DNA from: Delphinapterus leucas
Taxonomy: Eukaryota > Chordata > Mammalia > Artiodactyla > Monodontidae
Direction of reading: 5' to 3'
Assembly: GCF_002288925.2 (NCBI RefSeq)
Contig: NW_022098091.1
Coordinates: 559,917 to 623,916 of the forward strand
DNA length: 64,000 nt
Each line of letters starts with the position of its first letter. Position 1 is the stretch's first letter. The notes below the pieces were generated by a model, which saw nothing but the letters and a program-made list of their open reading frames with translations, searched no databases and had not been told where the DNA came from. The position numbers and the translations under genes were made by a program. Of the stretch, positions 23,460 to 42,845 are shown piece by piece.

Positions 23460-24690
23460 CTGCATATTCATTTATTCATCCATTTAAGAAATATTTATTG
23501 AGGGCCTACTATGAGCTTAGGATACACAGTAAACAAAACAAAGATCCCCTGCCCCATGGAACTTCTAACAGTGAAAGAACAAACCTAAACACTAAACACA
23601 AGAAAATGATTTCATATGTTAGATGATAGCTGCTATGGAGGAAAATAGAGTAGAATAAAGAAGGATCAGGGGTGTGAAGGAGGTGGCGCAGTTGCAGTAA
23701 TAAATAGGGTGATCTAAATAGGCCTCATTGAAAAGGTAACATTTAATCAAAGACCTGAAGGGGGTGAGGGATTTAGGCCAAGCGAGCATCTGAGGGTAAA
23801 AGCATTCTGTGTCAAAGCAACAGCCAGTGCAAAAGCCCTAAAGAGAATGTGTCAAATGTTTTCCACAAACAGCCAGGAGTCCACTGTGGGTGGAGTAGTA
23901 TAAGCTATAGGGAGAGTAGAAAAAGAAGAGAGCTAATGGGGCCAGGTCATTGTAGGGCCTTATAGACCATTGTCTGGCCTTTTTCTTTTACTCTGAGTAA
24001 AGGGGAAAGTCATTGCAGGTTTTGGGTAGAAGAGACATGATCTGACTTGTGTTTTTAGAAAGATTCTGACTGTTGTAAATAAACTGTAGAGCTTTAAACG
24101 ATGTTTGTTAGGAGACTATTGCAGTAATCCAGGAGAAAGATAGTGTCTTATTCCAGGTTGGAGCATTGGAGGTGATGGGATGTGGCTGGATTCTGGAAAT
24201 AGTAAAGGTAGCACCTACAGGATTTCCTGGCGTAGGAGAGAAGTTGAGTCCAAGAACTGAAAGAATGGAGTTACCATCAACTGAGAGGGGAAAGGCTGCA
24301 GGTGAGGCACTATGGGGCAGGGTATAGAGATGGATTTAGTTTGGAGCATGTTAACTTTGAATTGTCCATTAGACATGTAAGGGGAAGATGACAGGCAGTT
24401 GGATATTCATGTCTGGAGTTTAGAAGACTAGGGTGAAGACAGAAATTTGAAGTCATTGGCGTATAAATGGTACGTTAAGCCATGAGACTGAATGGGATCA
24501 CCAAGAGTGTGTACATTGAGAAGAGTAAAGATCCAAAAACTGAGTCCTGGGGGCCCTCTGAGAAGTGGGGAATAAAAGAGAAATCAGCAAAGGAGACTGT
24601 GAAGGAAAATAGTGAAGTAGGAAGGAAATAAAAACAAATTGGTGTCCTGGAAGCTAAGAAAGTGTAATTAGGAGGAGGGACTAATGGTCA
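23460..24690 (-). mobile_element. L2 LINE, antisense, second copy
   Basis: Its 3' end at 23465-23520 has the L2 terminal motif in antisense, and the body runs in the same order as the copy at 7500-9660. Around 24490 the minus strand reads HLYAND, the degraded reverse-transcriptase YADD region. There are no intact frames. Confidence 0.8.
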
Positions 24691-25214
24691 AAGGCTGTTT
24701 ATGTGTCAAATAACAGGATGTATAGAGCATCTCTCCATAAATCTCTTCTGCCAAACAGACCCTATTCACTCCATTTATATGGTTTACTCCCCAGTACTGA
24801 GACCCTCCACGGAGGGAACCGTCTCCCTTGTGATTTAGAATTCTTTAAACATGAGCCTAAATACTGCAGTGTCACGATTAAGGATTAGACGGCTTCCTGG
24901 GGCTTGCAAGTTTTCCAGAGGATCCCATCCTTCCACCACTTTTAGGCAGGTTTGAAGTAAGGAAAAATGAGAGCAGCACCCTCTCCCCTCAGCATCCAGT
25001 TATCACAGAATGTCAGAATTGGAAGTGCCCTCAGAGAGCTACTAGAGCTCAGTCGAAGCCCCCATCTTAAAGACAAAGTGAAGCCAAGAGGGAAAGGGTG
25101 TCTTTCCCGGTGTCAGTGCACCTAACAGTCACTCCACTATGTGCCAGTGGCTATGGGTGTCCCTCCCCCGAAAAGAAATTGGGAGAAGGGAGTAGAGGCA
25201 TGCTGAATCGTGGA
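24691..25214. other. Spacer upstream of the MRPL9 CpG-rich region
   Basis: No gene was seen. A MIR-like fragment lies near 25010-25110 (cagaatgtcagaattggaagtgcc...). The rest appears unique. Confidence 0.45.
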
Positions 25215-31566
<6,352 letters not shown>

Positions 31567-31938
31567 ACCTGTTCTACCTCGAAAGCAGCAAAGCAGAATC
31601 AGAGGAGAGGTGGAGCGAAGATGGGCCAGCACCGTGATATCACTCCCAGCTCTGACCAAACATGGAATTTTAGAAAGCATGTGGAGACAGCGACAGCAGA
31701 CTAGACTGAATATACGTTGAATTGTCCATATTTGCCATCTTCAGCAGTTATCACATCTAGCGTTATTGGGGCAGGCCTACTCCAGAAATACCAGGCTGTA
31801 GATTTGATAAGCTAAATATTAATAGACCAAAAGAGTCTAGATCTATTTAGCCTCGTCCTACATTGGAATTCATTGGAATAAATGATAGAGATAGCTCATT
31901 CTCATCATCCAAACTAAACGTTTGTATCTGAAAAAAAA

Positions 31939-31944
31939 AATAAA
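31939..31944 (+). terminator. MRPL9: Poly(A) signal of MRPL9
   Basis: AATAAA follows a short A run about 375 bases after the stop codon. A GT-rich stretch (GGTTGTGTTC) comes just after it, as expected for a cleavage signal. Confidence 0.75.
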
Positions 31945-31959
31945 GAGGTTGTGTTCTTT

Positions 31960-32877
31960 TTAGGTGTTGTTTACTGGACTGAGTAGACTGGGGACAGGAC
32001 CTCTGTGTGGGATGTCCTCTTGAGCCACTGGGGTTTACTGCTAAAAAGAAAAAAAGAGAATACATTTGCAGGCTACAGCCCACAGTTGCTATGGACAAAA
32101 TTACTCAACAAGTTGATATGCCTTTTATGGTCTTAAAACTTATTAGGTACGCTAATACAGCCCTCAGTACAAATAAGCACAGTGGAGTGTGAATAAGGCC
32201 TAAGGGAAATTGTCGGAGAAAATGACGCTGGGATGAAAGAAGTTTAAAAAGGGAACTTCTGTTTTATTTCTTCAACCACTTCCTGAAATTTTGAAAAAGA
32301 AAATACCTTGGTTTCCAGACCAAGGTTAAGATATGGGGCTAGTTCGTAGGTAATTACGGAATAGGAGATGAGGCAAGTAGATAGTTCTGTGTAAGTTCAA
32401 GGTCCATTCCTGGAAAAAAGACCAACTGTTGACAAGCGGATTGTGCCAGAGTCACTCAAATAAATATGAGACTTTGCAGTTTAGGAAGGATAAAGATGAG
32501 ACCATTGACTCTACTGCTACCCTTACCAGAGAAATTGGTTTCTATCATCCTATTTGAGCTCACCTGCCTTGCCAAGCCAACTACTTTCATGCACAGAAAG
32601 CCATCCCTGCTACTGGGCGTTCTGTCGTCAGTAGTTGTACTAATATCTGTATCCAACCTCACACTTGCCAGAACTCTGTGACAGGTCGAGCACTGGTATT
32701 GTTTGCAGTTGCCATTTGATTGTCAGATTTGCCATCAATCCCTGCTGTCCTTGAAATGGAAAGCTCACTGAACACTGCATCTTTCCACACCACCACCACG
32801 ATGACGCTCTCTGAAACTGAGCACAGGACAACAGTCCACATAGCGAATCTCAAAAAGTGTTCAGATACTTGTCATGA
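31960..32877. other. Unique spacer after MRPL9
   Basis: About 0.9 kb between the MRPL9 poly(A) site and the ERV LTR. No open frame, exon or repeat was recognised. Confidence 0.45.
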
Positions 32878-33277
32878 GGTGAGTTCCTGGTAAAACAGAC
32901 TGAGTTGGAGATTTAGGCGCAGGAAGTTTACTGGGGGTGTCCTCTAGATTAACACCTGTTGGGGCATGAAGGAAGCAAAATTCGGTAGAGGGAGAAGTTG
33001 AGCTGACGCAGTCTCAACAAAGGCCTTAGTCCCCCAGGGAGCTCAAGCTAGGGTGGCTTGAGCCATCTAGGTGTGTACCATGTTGAGGCAAGTGGCCAGG
33101 CCTATAGAACCCCATGCTGACCAGGAAAGGGTCTTGGGTGAGGTGACTGATTTCAGGCACAGGCAGTTCCCAGAGGGGAACTCAGATGAGAGCTGTGCAC
33201 ATTCTCAGCAGCTTGGGAAGTGAGGGCTTCGGTGCTGAAGGGAGCAATCTGGGCAGCACACCACAGTCTCCACTACA
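32878..33277 (-). repeat. 3' LTR of ERVL-type provirus, antisense
   Basis: About 400 bases with diverged similarity to 50072-50476. Shared blocks are ggagattt...aaggaagttta, ccatactgaccag, ttctagagggg and ggcacacca...tccacta. Read on the minus strand it begins TGTAGTGGAG. LTR boundaries are estimated by eye. Confidence 0.7.
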
Positions 33278-33299
33278 GTCCACTTCTTGTGCTGTCAGG

Positions 33300-36200
33300 T
33301 CAGTTTGTTCATAAGTTCTAAAACGATCCCTTCAGGATCCTGATGGGCTTCCTTTCCTGGGAAAACTTAGAGGAAGATCTGGGACAGACTACAGCCCCTG
33401 CTGCTGTAGCTTAAGTCTACAACTGGTACTTACCTCCCACTACCCATTCTAGATTCTTCCTAACCCCACCCCCAATTTATACTTCTGTTAGTCCACATGG
33501 GTTACCTGATCAAGTCCTCAGAGCCCAGAGTTGGGATAGGAGGTGTAGTTTTCCCCAGTTGGGTCACTGAGAGTGATGATAATGGAGGGCTGCTCCTACA
33601 TCCAGCCCCCGTTTCCCAGACCCATATATTTTACTTGGGGATAGCACTCTAGGTTGTCTGTTGATCCAGGGTATATACTGCATCCTGGAGGACAGTGTCT
33701 CATCTTCACAGGGTGTCATCTCCAAGCTGGTGTCTCAGCTGTGCCTTTAACAAGATGTTCCATTATTGTATCAGGTGGGTTGCTTCTGGATGGTGTGGTA
33801 TATGATCAGACCATGGATCCTATGATCATGTACCCAGTGCTGTACCTCCTTGCTATAACATGGTCTCTTGTTCCAGTGCACTGTTATGCAAGATCTCATG
33901 CCAGCGGATCAAATATTCTGTAAGCCCTTAGATGATGGTGGCAGGAAAGGTAAACCCATACCCATAATACACATCAATTTAGGTCAAGATGGAACAATGC
34001 CCCTTCCAGGGTAGCAGGGAGTCAATGTAATCAACTTACCACCAAGTGGCTGGATGGTTTCCTTGAAGAATGGTGACATGTCAGGGACTTAATGTTGGTG
34101 TCTGTTGCTGATGAGTTGGACAGTCAGTCACAGTAGCTGTAGCTAGATCAGCCTTGGTGAGGCCATGATGTTGGGCCCATGCATAGCTTCCATCCTGGCT
34201 TCTCCATTCACAGGCCCATTTTGCCATCATTGGGGTGCCAATGACTGAGACTGGCTAACATCAACTGGCTAAGTCATTCAATCTACTTGGTTGGTTGGTG
34301 ACTTTTCTGTGGTGGATGTTCTCTGGTGGGAATTAACATGCAGTACAAAGATCATCATACACTATACCCATTCCCAAGTAAACTACATACCTTTTTCTCA
34401 GGCTTCCCTGTCTTCAGCCTTCAAATTTTTCTTCTAGGCTCCTGATCCACCAGCCAAGTCATTCACCATTGTCTGTGAGTCTATGTTCTTTCCTCAGGCA
34501 GGTGTACTGCCTGAAGCACTGCCCATTGGGAAGATTTCCCCTCACTGCTGCCTTTCAAGCCTACCCCAAAGTGGGGCCATAGTACATCCACAGTATTTTC
34601 AGCTTACTTCCACCTACAGAGACAACCCATATATTAGCCAAGCCCAGCCTTTTGTCATATGGTCATGAGGGATTCCTCCACTCCATGTGGCTATAGATGT
34701 GAACTGAAAAAGCAGCAGCAGTGCAATAGTGGTGGGTAACAGGGGTCTGGCCACCTGCTTATGCAGCTACTTTGACCTTCCAGCCCAGCTTATGCCCAGT
34801 GCTATGCATAGCACTTTCATCTTATGAAGCACTGCTGATGGACCCATCCAATCTTATGACTTGGGTCTGACAGAACCCAGGTCATAGCAGGCATTTTTGG
34901 CTACATGATCACTTGAAGCACTTTGTTTCAACTAGGACTCAGTAGCACGACAGGAGCTATCTTTTCAAAGGTATATAATACCCTTTCAGAAGGCATGGCC
35001 TTGCTCAAGCACGGTAGGGGTCTATGTGTGACTTGCTATTGCGGCTTGCCGTAAACAGCATGTGGCATCTTTTCCCATCACTGACGCCTTTAATAGGGTG
35101 TCTTGTGGACCAAGCAACAGGAACATTTGCACCACGGTCTGGACCTGCTGCAGAGTCCTCCTGCTCTAGGCCTCACTATCTTTTGTGGCACCCAATATAT
35201 GAGTCAGAGCAGTATTCCCAAGTGGGGAATAAGCTATCTGTAGACCTTGAAGATGTTACCCAGGCACTGTGCCCCCTCTTAGTGGCGAGATGTGTGAGAT
35301 ATAAAATTTCTCCTTTACTTTGGAGGAAATGTCCTAGCATTGTCCAAACTACTGAATCTCTAAAAACGTCCCTGAACATTTGCAGGGTTTATGTACCACC
35401 ACTTGAGAATGTTTATCCTATCAAGGCCTCCAGTGGACTTGCTCTTTCTTGCTCATCCTGTACAATTACCATGATGTCATCAATAGAGTAATGTGATATT
35501 CTGTGGAACGTCCAGATGGTCCAAGTCTCTTCAGATTATATTACAACAGATGTGGGAGCGTTTACATGTTTCAGGTGCAAGACTGTAAATTGTATTTTAT
35601 TGCTCATCTCAATAGTGAAAGCAAACTTTGCTCCTTGTTTCTTATAGAGATGGAAAAGAATATATTGCTCAGATTAACGGTCACCTACTGCCTACCTGAG
35701 GCTGTTAATCTGCTCCAGCAAAGAAACCACATTTGGCACGGCAGATAAAATTGAAATTACTTGACTGAGATTACCATAATCCACTGTCATTCTCCAGGAA
35801 CTGTCTGGTTTTAGCAGAGGCCAGACTGGTGAATTAAATGCCATTATGGTGGGGACCACCATCCCTGCATCCTTTAGGTCTTCAAGAGGGGCACTAATGT
35901 GATATTTTTTAATTCATTATTTTAGCCTGAGATGGTGGAGGCAATTTCAGGAACTTCATATGCTGGCCTTTCTCACTATGATAGCTCTTAACCTGTTGTG
36001 GTTAATGTAGGTCTACCAACTATTAACTATGTCCATCTCAATTGTCCAATTAAGGACAGGTGAAATGACCACTGGGTGGATCTGTGAACCCAGTAGATTT
36101 ACTAAGAGCCAGACCTGGGCCTGGAATACATTTGTTACCTAGCCCCCATACACTGCCACTCTAACAGGGGGCCATGATGATGTTTCAGATACTTGGTTTC

Positions 36201-36480
36201 AAAGTCAAATAGGACCCTGTATCCAACAGTCTTGAAATAGTTGGATATTCCTCTTTCTCCAAAGTGTATTATGCAAATAAATGGTCATAAGTCCCTACAG
36301 GATAGGACTGGGGGAATTATTACCTTATACTCTTGACATGATCTTTCATGGTCCTTTCTCCTGGGGACCACATCTTTCATTAGTTGTTTCCAGCTGAAAA
36401 ACTGACTCAGATTTCCACTTCTACCCATAAAGGAATTACCACTACCTAAATCGCTCTCCCACTAGAAGTAACTATAAAGC
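33300..36480 (-). pseudogene. ERVL-type endogenous retrovirus pol remnant (PR, RT, RNase H, IN), broken
   Basis: Read on the minus strand from high to low coordinate, the domains occur in retroviral order. Protease has LLDTGS at 36229-36212. Reverse transcriptase has SPVWPLLKPDSSWRMTVDY near 35840-35775 and the catalytic YSIDDIM around 35490-35468. RNase H has QWAVLQAVHLP near 34540-34500. Integrase has a zinc-binding region with WAQHHGLTKADLATA and a downstream C near 34180-34090. The wording of these motifs is closest to class III (ERVL) elements. The frame is interrupted by many stops and frameshifts, so no functional enzyme can be made. The 5' part of the provirus was displaced by the L1 insertion at 36480. 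Confidence 0.8.
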
Positions 36481-37113
36481 CAGAAAAAAAATTTAAAAAG
36501 AAATGTTTATAGGTATTGGAAAGCAGGTAGGGCAGAACATTGTTAACTGAGAAAAGGGAAACAAATAAGGTGAGCCCTTTGACTGCCTGAGTTTACAGCC
36601 TAGAGGTAGTTTCCTGCACCGTACTGTTGTGGGCAGTGCAGAAGGGGGAACCCAAGTAAAGCCAGCAGTCTCAGTGAGTGGAGAAGACAGAGATTAGAGT
36701 TGATGGAGGATAAGTGGGCGAGAAATTGAGAAGCAGAACACTGTAGATGAGGGGATGATACAGAGAGCTTTGAAGATCTGCGGCGGGGTCCCCTCAAATC
36801 TTTGTCTGAATACTGATCTGTGCGTGCATCAGGTGAAACTCCATGAGGCCGGGCGTGGGGGAAACACCAGAAAGAAGTAAGCCAAACAATTCCCAGAGCT
36901 CACACAATATTGGGAATGTTTTGTGTTCCTGACAAGCCAGTGTGGGTAGAGCACCAGGTGGAGTCCTCAAAAGGACATTAGAATAAAGGCTACTCTGGAC
37001 CATCATGCAAAGCTTGAAAGCAAGCCTTGAAAGGATCAAACTAATACCAAGTATGCCAGAACCAAGACCAACACTCATGAAAGAAATGCAACAAACATAA
37101 AATCTAACACTAG

Positions 37114-37295
37114 GGACTTCCCTGATGGTCCAGCAGTTAAGACTCTACACTCCCAATGCAAGGGGCCTGGGTTCGACCCCTGGTCAGGGAACTAGATCCT
37201 GCATGCCGCAACTAAAGATCCCACATGCCACAACAAAAATCCTGCACGCAGCAACTAAAAACCCAGTGCAGCCAAATAAATAAATATTTGTTTAA
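37114..37295 (+). mobile_element. Older CHR-1-like SINE
   Basis: It opens gggacttccctgatggtcca and ends in AAATAAATAAATA. It is shorter and more diverged than the others and is directly followed by another SINE. Confidence 0.85.
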
Positions 37296-37301
37296 AAATC
37301 T

Positions 37302-37636
37302 GGGACTTCCCTCGTGGTCCAGTGGTAAAGAATCCACCTTCCAATGCAGGGGACGCGAGTTCAATCCCTGGTCAGGGAACTAAGATCCCACATACCACAG
37401 GGCAACTAGGCCCACGCACCGCAACTACTGAGCCTGTGTGCTGCAAACTACAGAGCCCACGCGCTCTGGAGCCCATGCGCCACAACTAGAGAGAGAAAAC
37501 CCGCACACCACAACTAAAGAGACACCCTCGCACCCCAATGAAGAGCCCATGCACCGCCACAAAGATCCCGCATACCGCAACTAAGACCTGATGCAGCCAA
37601 AAAATAAAAATAAACAGCTATATCTTTAAAAAAAAT
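37302..37636 (+). mobile_element. Long CHR SINE
   Basis: A full-length, somewhat diverged copy placed head-to-tail after the SINE at 37114, with an A-rich tail. Confidence 0.85.
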
Positions 37637-40219
37637 AAACACTAAACAACATAAAATTCCCAGTGTCTGATACCCAATTAAATATTACCATAAAAAAGAG
37701 ACATAAAGAGAGACAGGAAAATGTTACCCCAAACCAAGAGAAATCTTCCTAGAAATGACAGTGATGGTGGAATTAAAACAGTTATAAATATGCTTCACAC
37801 ATTTAAGACTAAAGGCAAATAAAATATAATGAGAGAAATGGAATATAAGAAAGACCCAAATGGAACTTCTGGAGATGAAAAATACAATACCTGACATGAA
37901 AAATACACTGATGGAATTTTACTTCTAGGAAGGTAGAGTAGATATACCTTCACCATTCCTAGTACAACTATAAACCCTAGAAATTATACATAAAACAAAC
38001 ATAAGATAACTTTGAGAGGTGGAAAGAAGAAAGCAAACTGCCTAGGAATGGCAGGACCCAAGGAACAACACTGCAGTGATTCCCTTGGGTTTTCTTTTTG
38101 TCTCATTTATCCCGGACTTTGAGCTGAAGAACCAGCAATTTGGAAATGCCAAATTGGGCCACAAATAAAATAAAAATAATAATAAGCCTCAATAAAAGCC
38201 TGCTCCTGCTAGCCAAAGGAAAGGGGCAGCCTAGCAAGAAAACTTTTAGACAATAACTGCTCCACTCTAGCCAAACACCACAGACAACACTGTGGTCCTA
38301 CTGCCCACCATGCCAAGGCTGAGTGGGGAACCTAGACTTCCATCCTCACAAGGTTATAACACAAGGTTATAAGTGGCCCCAACACCCCTGCCAGGTGGTG
38401 TCACAGAAGATCAAATAGGGAACTATGACTTTCTTCCCCACCAGCCAGTAATGAGTCCTCCTACCCCTCCCTGGTGTCAGTAAAGACCATGGTGTCAGCA
38501 GGGAACCTGGAATTCACTCTCACCTGGCAGGAAAGAGGCACCCTTCTCCTCTCCTACATGGTTAAGTCAGAGGAAGCCTAGTAGAGAGTCAGCACTTTCA
38601 CCATTACCCAGCAGTAATGAGGCCACATCCACCATAGTATCAGTGGAGACCATGCAGGGAGCTGGAACTCACACCCCCACCTAACAGCAAAGAGAAGCTC
38701 TATGTCCCTTGGTTGTCAATGGAGGTGAAGTGTGAAATCTGAAATTCTACCTGGCAGCAATGAAGACCTACTTCTCCCTTCTATGCCAAAGCAGTGTAAG
38801 AGAAAGTCAGTTAAAACAGAAGTCAGTTAAAACAGAAGTTTTAAATTAAGATTCAGAGTGTCATAATAGAAAAATGTCCAGATTCCAATTTTTAAAAATC
38901 TCTCATCATACCATGAACCAATATGATTTCAAACAATGATAAAAGACAATCAATAGATACCAGTACTGAGATGAGAGATATTAGAATTATCTGACTTATT
39001 TTAAAGCGGCCATGATAAAAATGCTTCAACAAACAATTATGAACATGCTTTAAACAAATGGGGAAAAAATAGCTTCAGCAAAGAAACAGAAGATATAAAG
39101 AAGAACCAAGTGGAAATATTAGAACTATAAAATGTAATAATGGAAATGAAAAGTTCAGTGGATGGACTCAAGAGCAGAATGAAGAAGAAAGAGAAAAGAA
39201 TATCAGTGAGCTGAAAGACAGAACAATAGAAATTACCCAATATGAAAAACACAGAGAAAACAGACTGAAAAAAAAAAAAAAAAAAAAAAAGAATGGAGCC
39301 TCAGGGACCTGTGAGACTATAACAAAAGATCTAAAATTCCTGTCATTGGAGTCCCAGAAGGAGAGGAGAAAGAAAAGCAGGGCTTAAAAAGTACACAAAG
39401 GAATAATGGCTGAAAACTTCCCAGATTTGTTAAGAGACATAACATACAAATTCAAGAAACTAAGCGAACCCCAAACAGGATAACCCCAAAGAAATCCACA
39501 CAAAGACAGATCATAATTAAACTTCTGAAATCTAAAGACAAAAAAATCTTGAAAACAGCTAAAGAAAAATGACACTTCACCTATAAGGGAAAAAAACAAT
39601 TCAAATGATAGCAGATTTCTCATCAGAAACCATGGAGGCAGGAAGGAAGTGATACCCTATTTTTCAAATGCTGGATGAAAAGGACTGTTGACCAAGAATT
39701 CTATACCCAGAAAAAAATATCCTTCAGGAATGAAGGGGAAATTAAGACACTCAGACAAATAAACACTAAAAGTTTGTCACCAGTAGACTTACTACTCTAA
39801 AAGAATGGCTAAAGGAAGTTCTCTAAACATAAGGGAAGCAATAAAAAAGAAACCTTGGAATATCTGGAAGGAAGAAATAGCAGGGATGGTGAAAATGTGG
39901 GTAAAATCAACAGACATCCTTCTCCTCTTAAGTTTTCTAAATTATGTTTGACAGTTGAAAAAACTATAACAATGTCTGATCTGGTTCTAAAGGTATGTAG
40001 AGGAAACATGTTAAGCAATTATATTATAAATGAGAGAGAGAACAGAGAATTAAAGAGAGGTAGGGTTTCCATACTTCACTCAAACTGGTAAATAATGACA
40101 TCAGTAGGCTATAATAAGTTATGTATATATAATACATATAGCAGCCAATTATTTTTTTAAAAAGCTATACAAAGAGATACACTCAAAAACAAAATGTAAT
40201 TCTAAAAAATTTTCAAGAC

Positions 40220-42845
40220 CCTGATACCAAAACCAGACAAAGATGTCACAAAGAAAGAAAACTACAGGCTAATAACACTGATGAACATAGACGCAAAAAT
40301 CCTCAACAAAATACTAGCAAACAGAATCCAACAGCACATTAAAAGGATCATACACCATGATCAAGTGGGGTTTATCCCAGGAATGCAAGGATATGTCAAT
40401 ATATGCAAATCAATCAATGTGATACACCATATTAACAAATTGAAAAATAAAAACCATATGGTCATCTCAAGAGATGCAGAAAAAGCTTTCAACAAAATTC
40501 AACACCATTTGTGATGAAAACCCTCCAGAAAGTAGGCATAGAGGGAACTTACCTCAACATAATAAAGGCCATACATGACAAACCCACAACCAACATCATC
40601 CTCAATGGTGAAAAACTGAAACCATATCCACTAAGATCAGGAACAAGACAAGGTTGCCCACTCTCACCACTCTTATTCAACATTGTTTTCAAAGTTTTAG
40701 CCACAGCAATCAGAGAAGAAAAAGAAACAAAAGTAATCCAAATCGGAAAAGAGAAGTAAAGCTGTAACTGTTTGCAGATGACATGATACTATACACAGAG
40801 AATCCTAAAGATGCTACCAGAAAACTATGAGAACTAATCAATGAATTTGGTAAAGTAGCAGGATACAAAATTAATGCACAGAAATCTCTGGCATTCCTAT
40901 ACGCTAATGATGAAAAATCTGAAAATGAAATCAAGAAAACACTCCCATTTACCATTGCAACAAAAAGAATAAAATACCTAGGAATAAACCTACCTAAAGA
41001 GACAAAAGACCTGTATGCAGAAAACTATAAGACACGGATGAAAGAAATTAAAGGTGATACAAACAGATGGAGAGATATACCATGTTCTTGGATTGGAAGA
41101 ATCAATATTGTGAAAATGACTATATTATCCAAAGCAATCTACAGATTCAATGCAATCCCTATCAAACTACCAATGGCATTTTTCACAGAACTAGAACAAA
41201 AAGTTTCACAATTTGTATGGAAACATAAAAGACCCCGAATAGCCAAAGCAATCTTGAGAAAGAAAAACGGAGCTGGAGGAATCAGGCTCCCTGACTTTGG
41301 ACTATACTACAAAGCTACAGTAATCAAGACAGTATGGTACTGGCACAAAAACAGAAATATAGATCAATGGAACAGGATAGAAAGCACAGAGATAAACCCA
41401 TGCACATATGGTCACCTTATTTTTGATAAAGGAGGCAAGAATATACAATGAAGAAAAGACAGCCTCTTCAATAAGTGGTGCTGGGAAAACTGGACAGCTA
41501 CATGTAAAAGAATGAAATTAGAACACTCCCTAATGCCATACACAAAAATAAACTCAAAATGGATTAAAGACCTAAATGTAAGGCCAGACACTATCAAACT
41601 CTTAGAGGAAAACATAGGCAGAACATCGTATGACATAAATCACAGCAAGATCCTTTTTGACCCACCTCCTAGAGAAATAAAAACAAAAATGAACAAATGG
41701 GACCTAATGAAACTTAAAAGCTTTTGCACAGCAAAGGAAACCATAAACAAGATGAAAAGACAACCCTCAGATGGGAGAAAATATTTCCAAATGAAGCAAC
41801 TGACAAAGGGTTAATCTCCAAAATTTACAAGCAGCTCAATATCGAAAAAACAAACAACCCAATCCAAAAATGGGCAGAAGACCTAAACAGACATTTCTAC
41901 AAAGAAGATATACAGATTGCCAACAAACACATGAAAGAATGCTCAACATCATTAATCATCAGATAACTGCAAATCAAAACTACAATGAGATATCATCTCA
42001 CACCAGTCAGAATGGCCATCCTCAAAAAATCTACAAACAATAAATGCTGGAGAGGGTGTGGAGAAAAGGGAACCCTCTTGCACTGTGGGTGGGAATGTAA
42101 ATTGATACAGCCACTATGGAGAACAGTATGGAGGTTCCTTAAAAAACAAAAATTAGAACTACCATATGACCTAGCAATCCCACTACTGGGCATATACCCT
42201 GAGAAAACCATAATTCAAAAAGAGTCATGTACCACAATGTTCATTGCAGCTCTATTTACAATAGCCAGAACATGGAAGCAACCTAAGTGCCCATTGACAG
42301 ATGAATGGATAAAGAAGATGTGGCACATATATACAATGGAATATTACTCAGCCATAAAAAGAAACGAAATTCAGTTATTTGTAGTGAAGTGGATGGACCT
42401 AGAGTCTGTCATACTGAGTGAAGTAAGTCAGAAAGAGAAAAACAAATACCATATGCTAACATATATACATGGAATCTAAAAAAAAAAAGGTCATGAAGAA
42501 CCTAGGGGCAAGATGGGAATAAAGATGCAGACCTACTAGAGAATGGACTTGAGGACACGGGGAGGGGGAAGCGTAAGCTGGGACAAAGTGAGAGAGTGGC
42601 ATGGACATATATACACTACCAAATGTAAAATAGATAGCTAGTGGGAAGCAGCCGCACAGCACAGGGAGATTAGCTTAGTGTTTTGTGACCACCTAGAGGG
42701 GTGGGATAGGGAGGGTGGGAGGGAGACGTAAGAGGGAAGAGATATGGGGATATATGTATATGTATAGCTGATTGACTTTGTTATAAAGCAGAAACTAACA
42801 CACCATTGTAAAGTAATTATACTCCAATAAAGATGTTAAAAAATT
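40220..42845 (+). mobile_element. Younger L1, 5'-truncated, inside the old L1
   Basis: It begins in the ORF2 reverse-transcriptase domain ([21 protein letters not shown] at 40281, then [19 protein letters not shown] near 40645). It runs through the C-terminal part (41985-42479: [29 protein letters not shown]). It ends with the 3'UTR and AATAAAGATGTTAAAAAA at 42830-42843. The host L1 resumes after it. The short shared sequence tttcaaga on both sides (about 40212 and 42849) is a likely duplication. It has frameshifts but is less decayed than its host. Confidence 0.88.

Noticed and set aside
35024..35491. 155-codon plus-strand frame as a possible gene
   Set aside because: It is the antisense shadow of the ERV reverse-transcriptase region, whose motifs lie on the minus strand.
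41985..42479. 164-codon plus-strand frame
   Set aside because: It is the C-terminal part of L1 ORF2, not a host gene.
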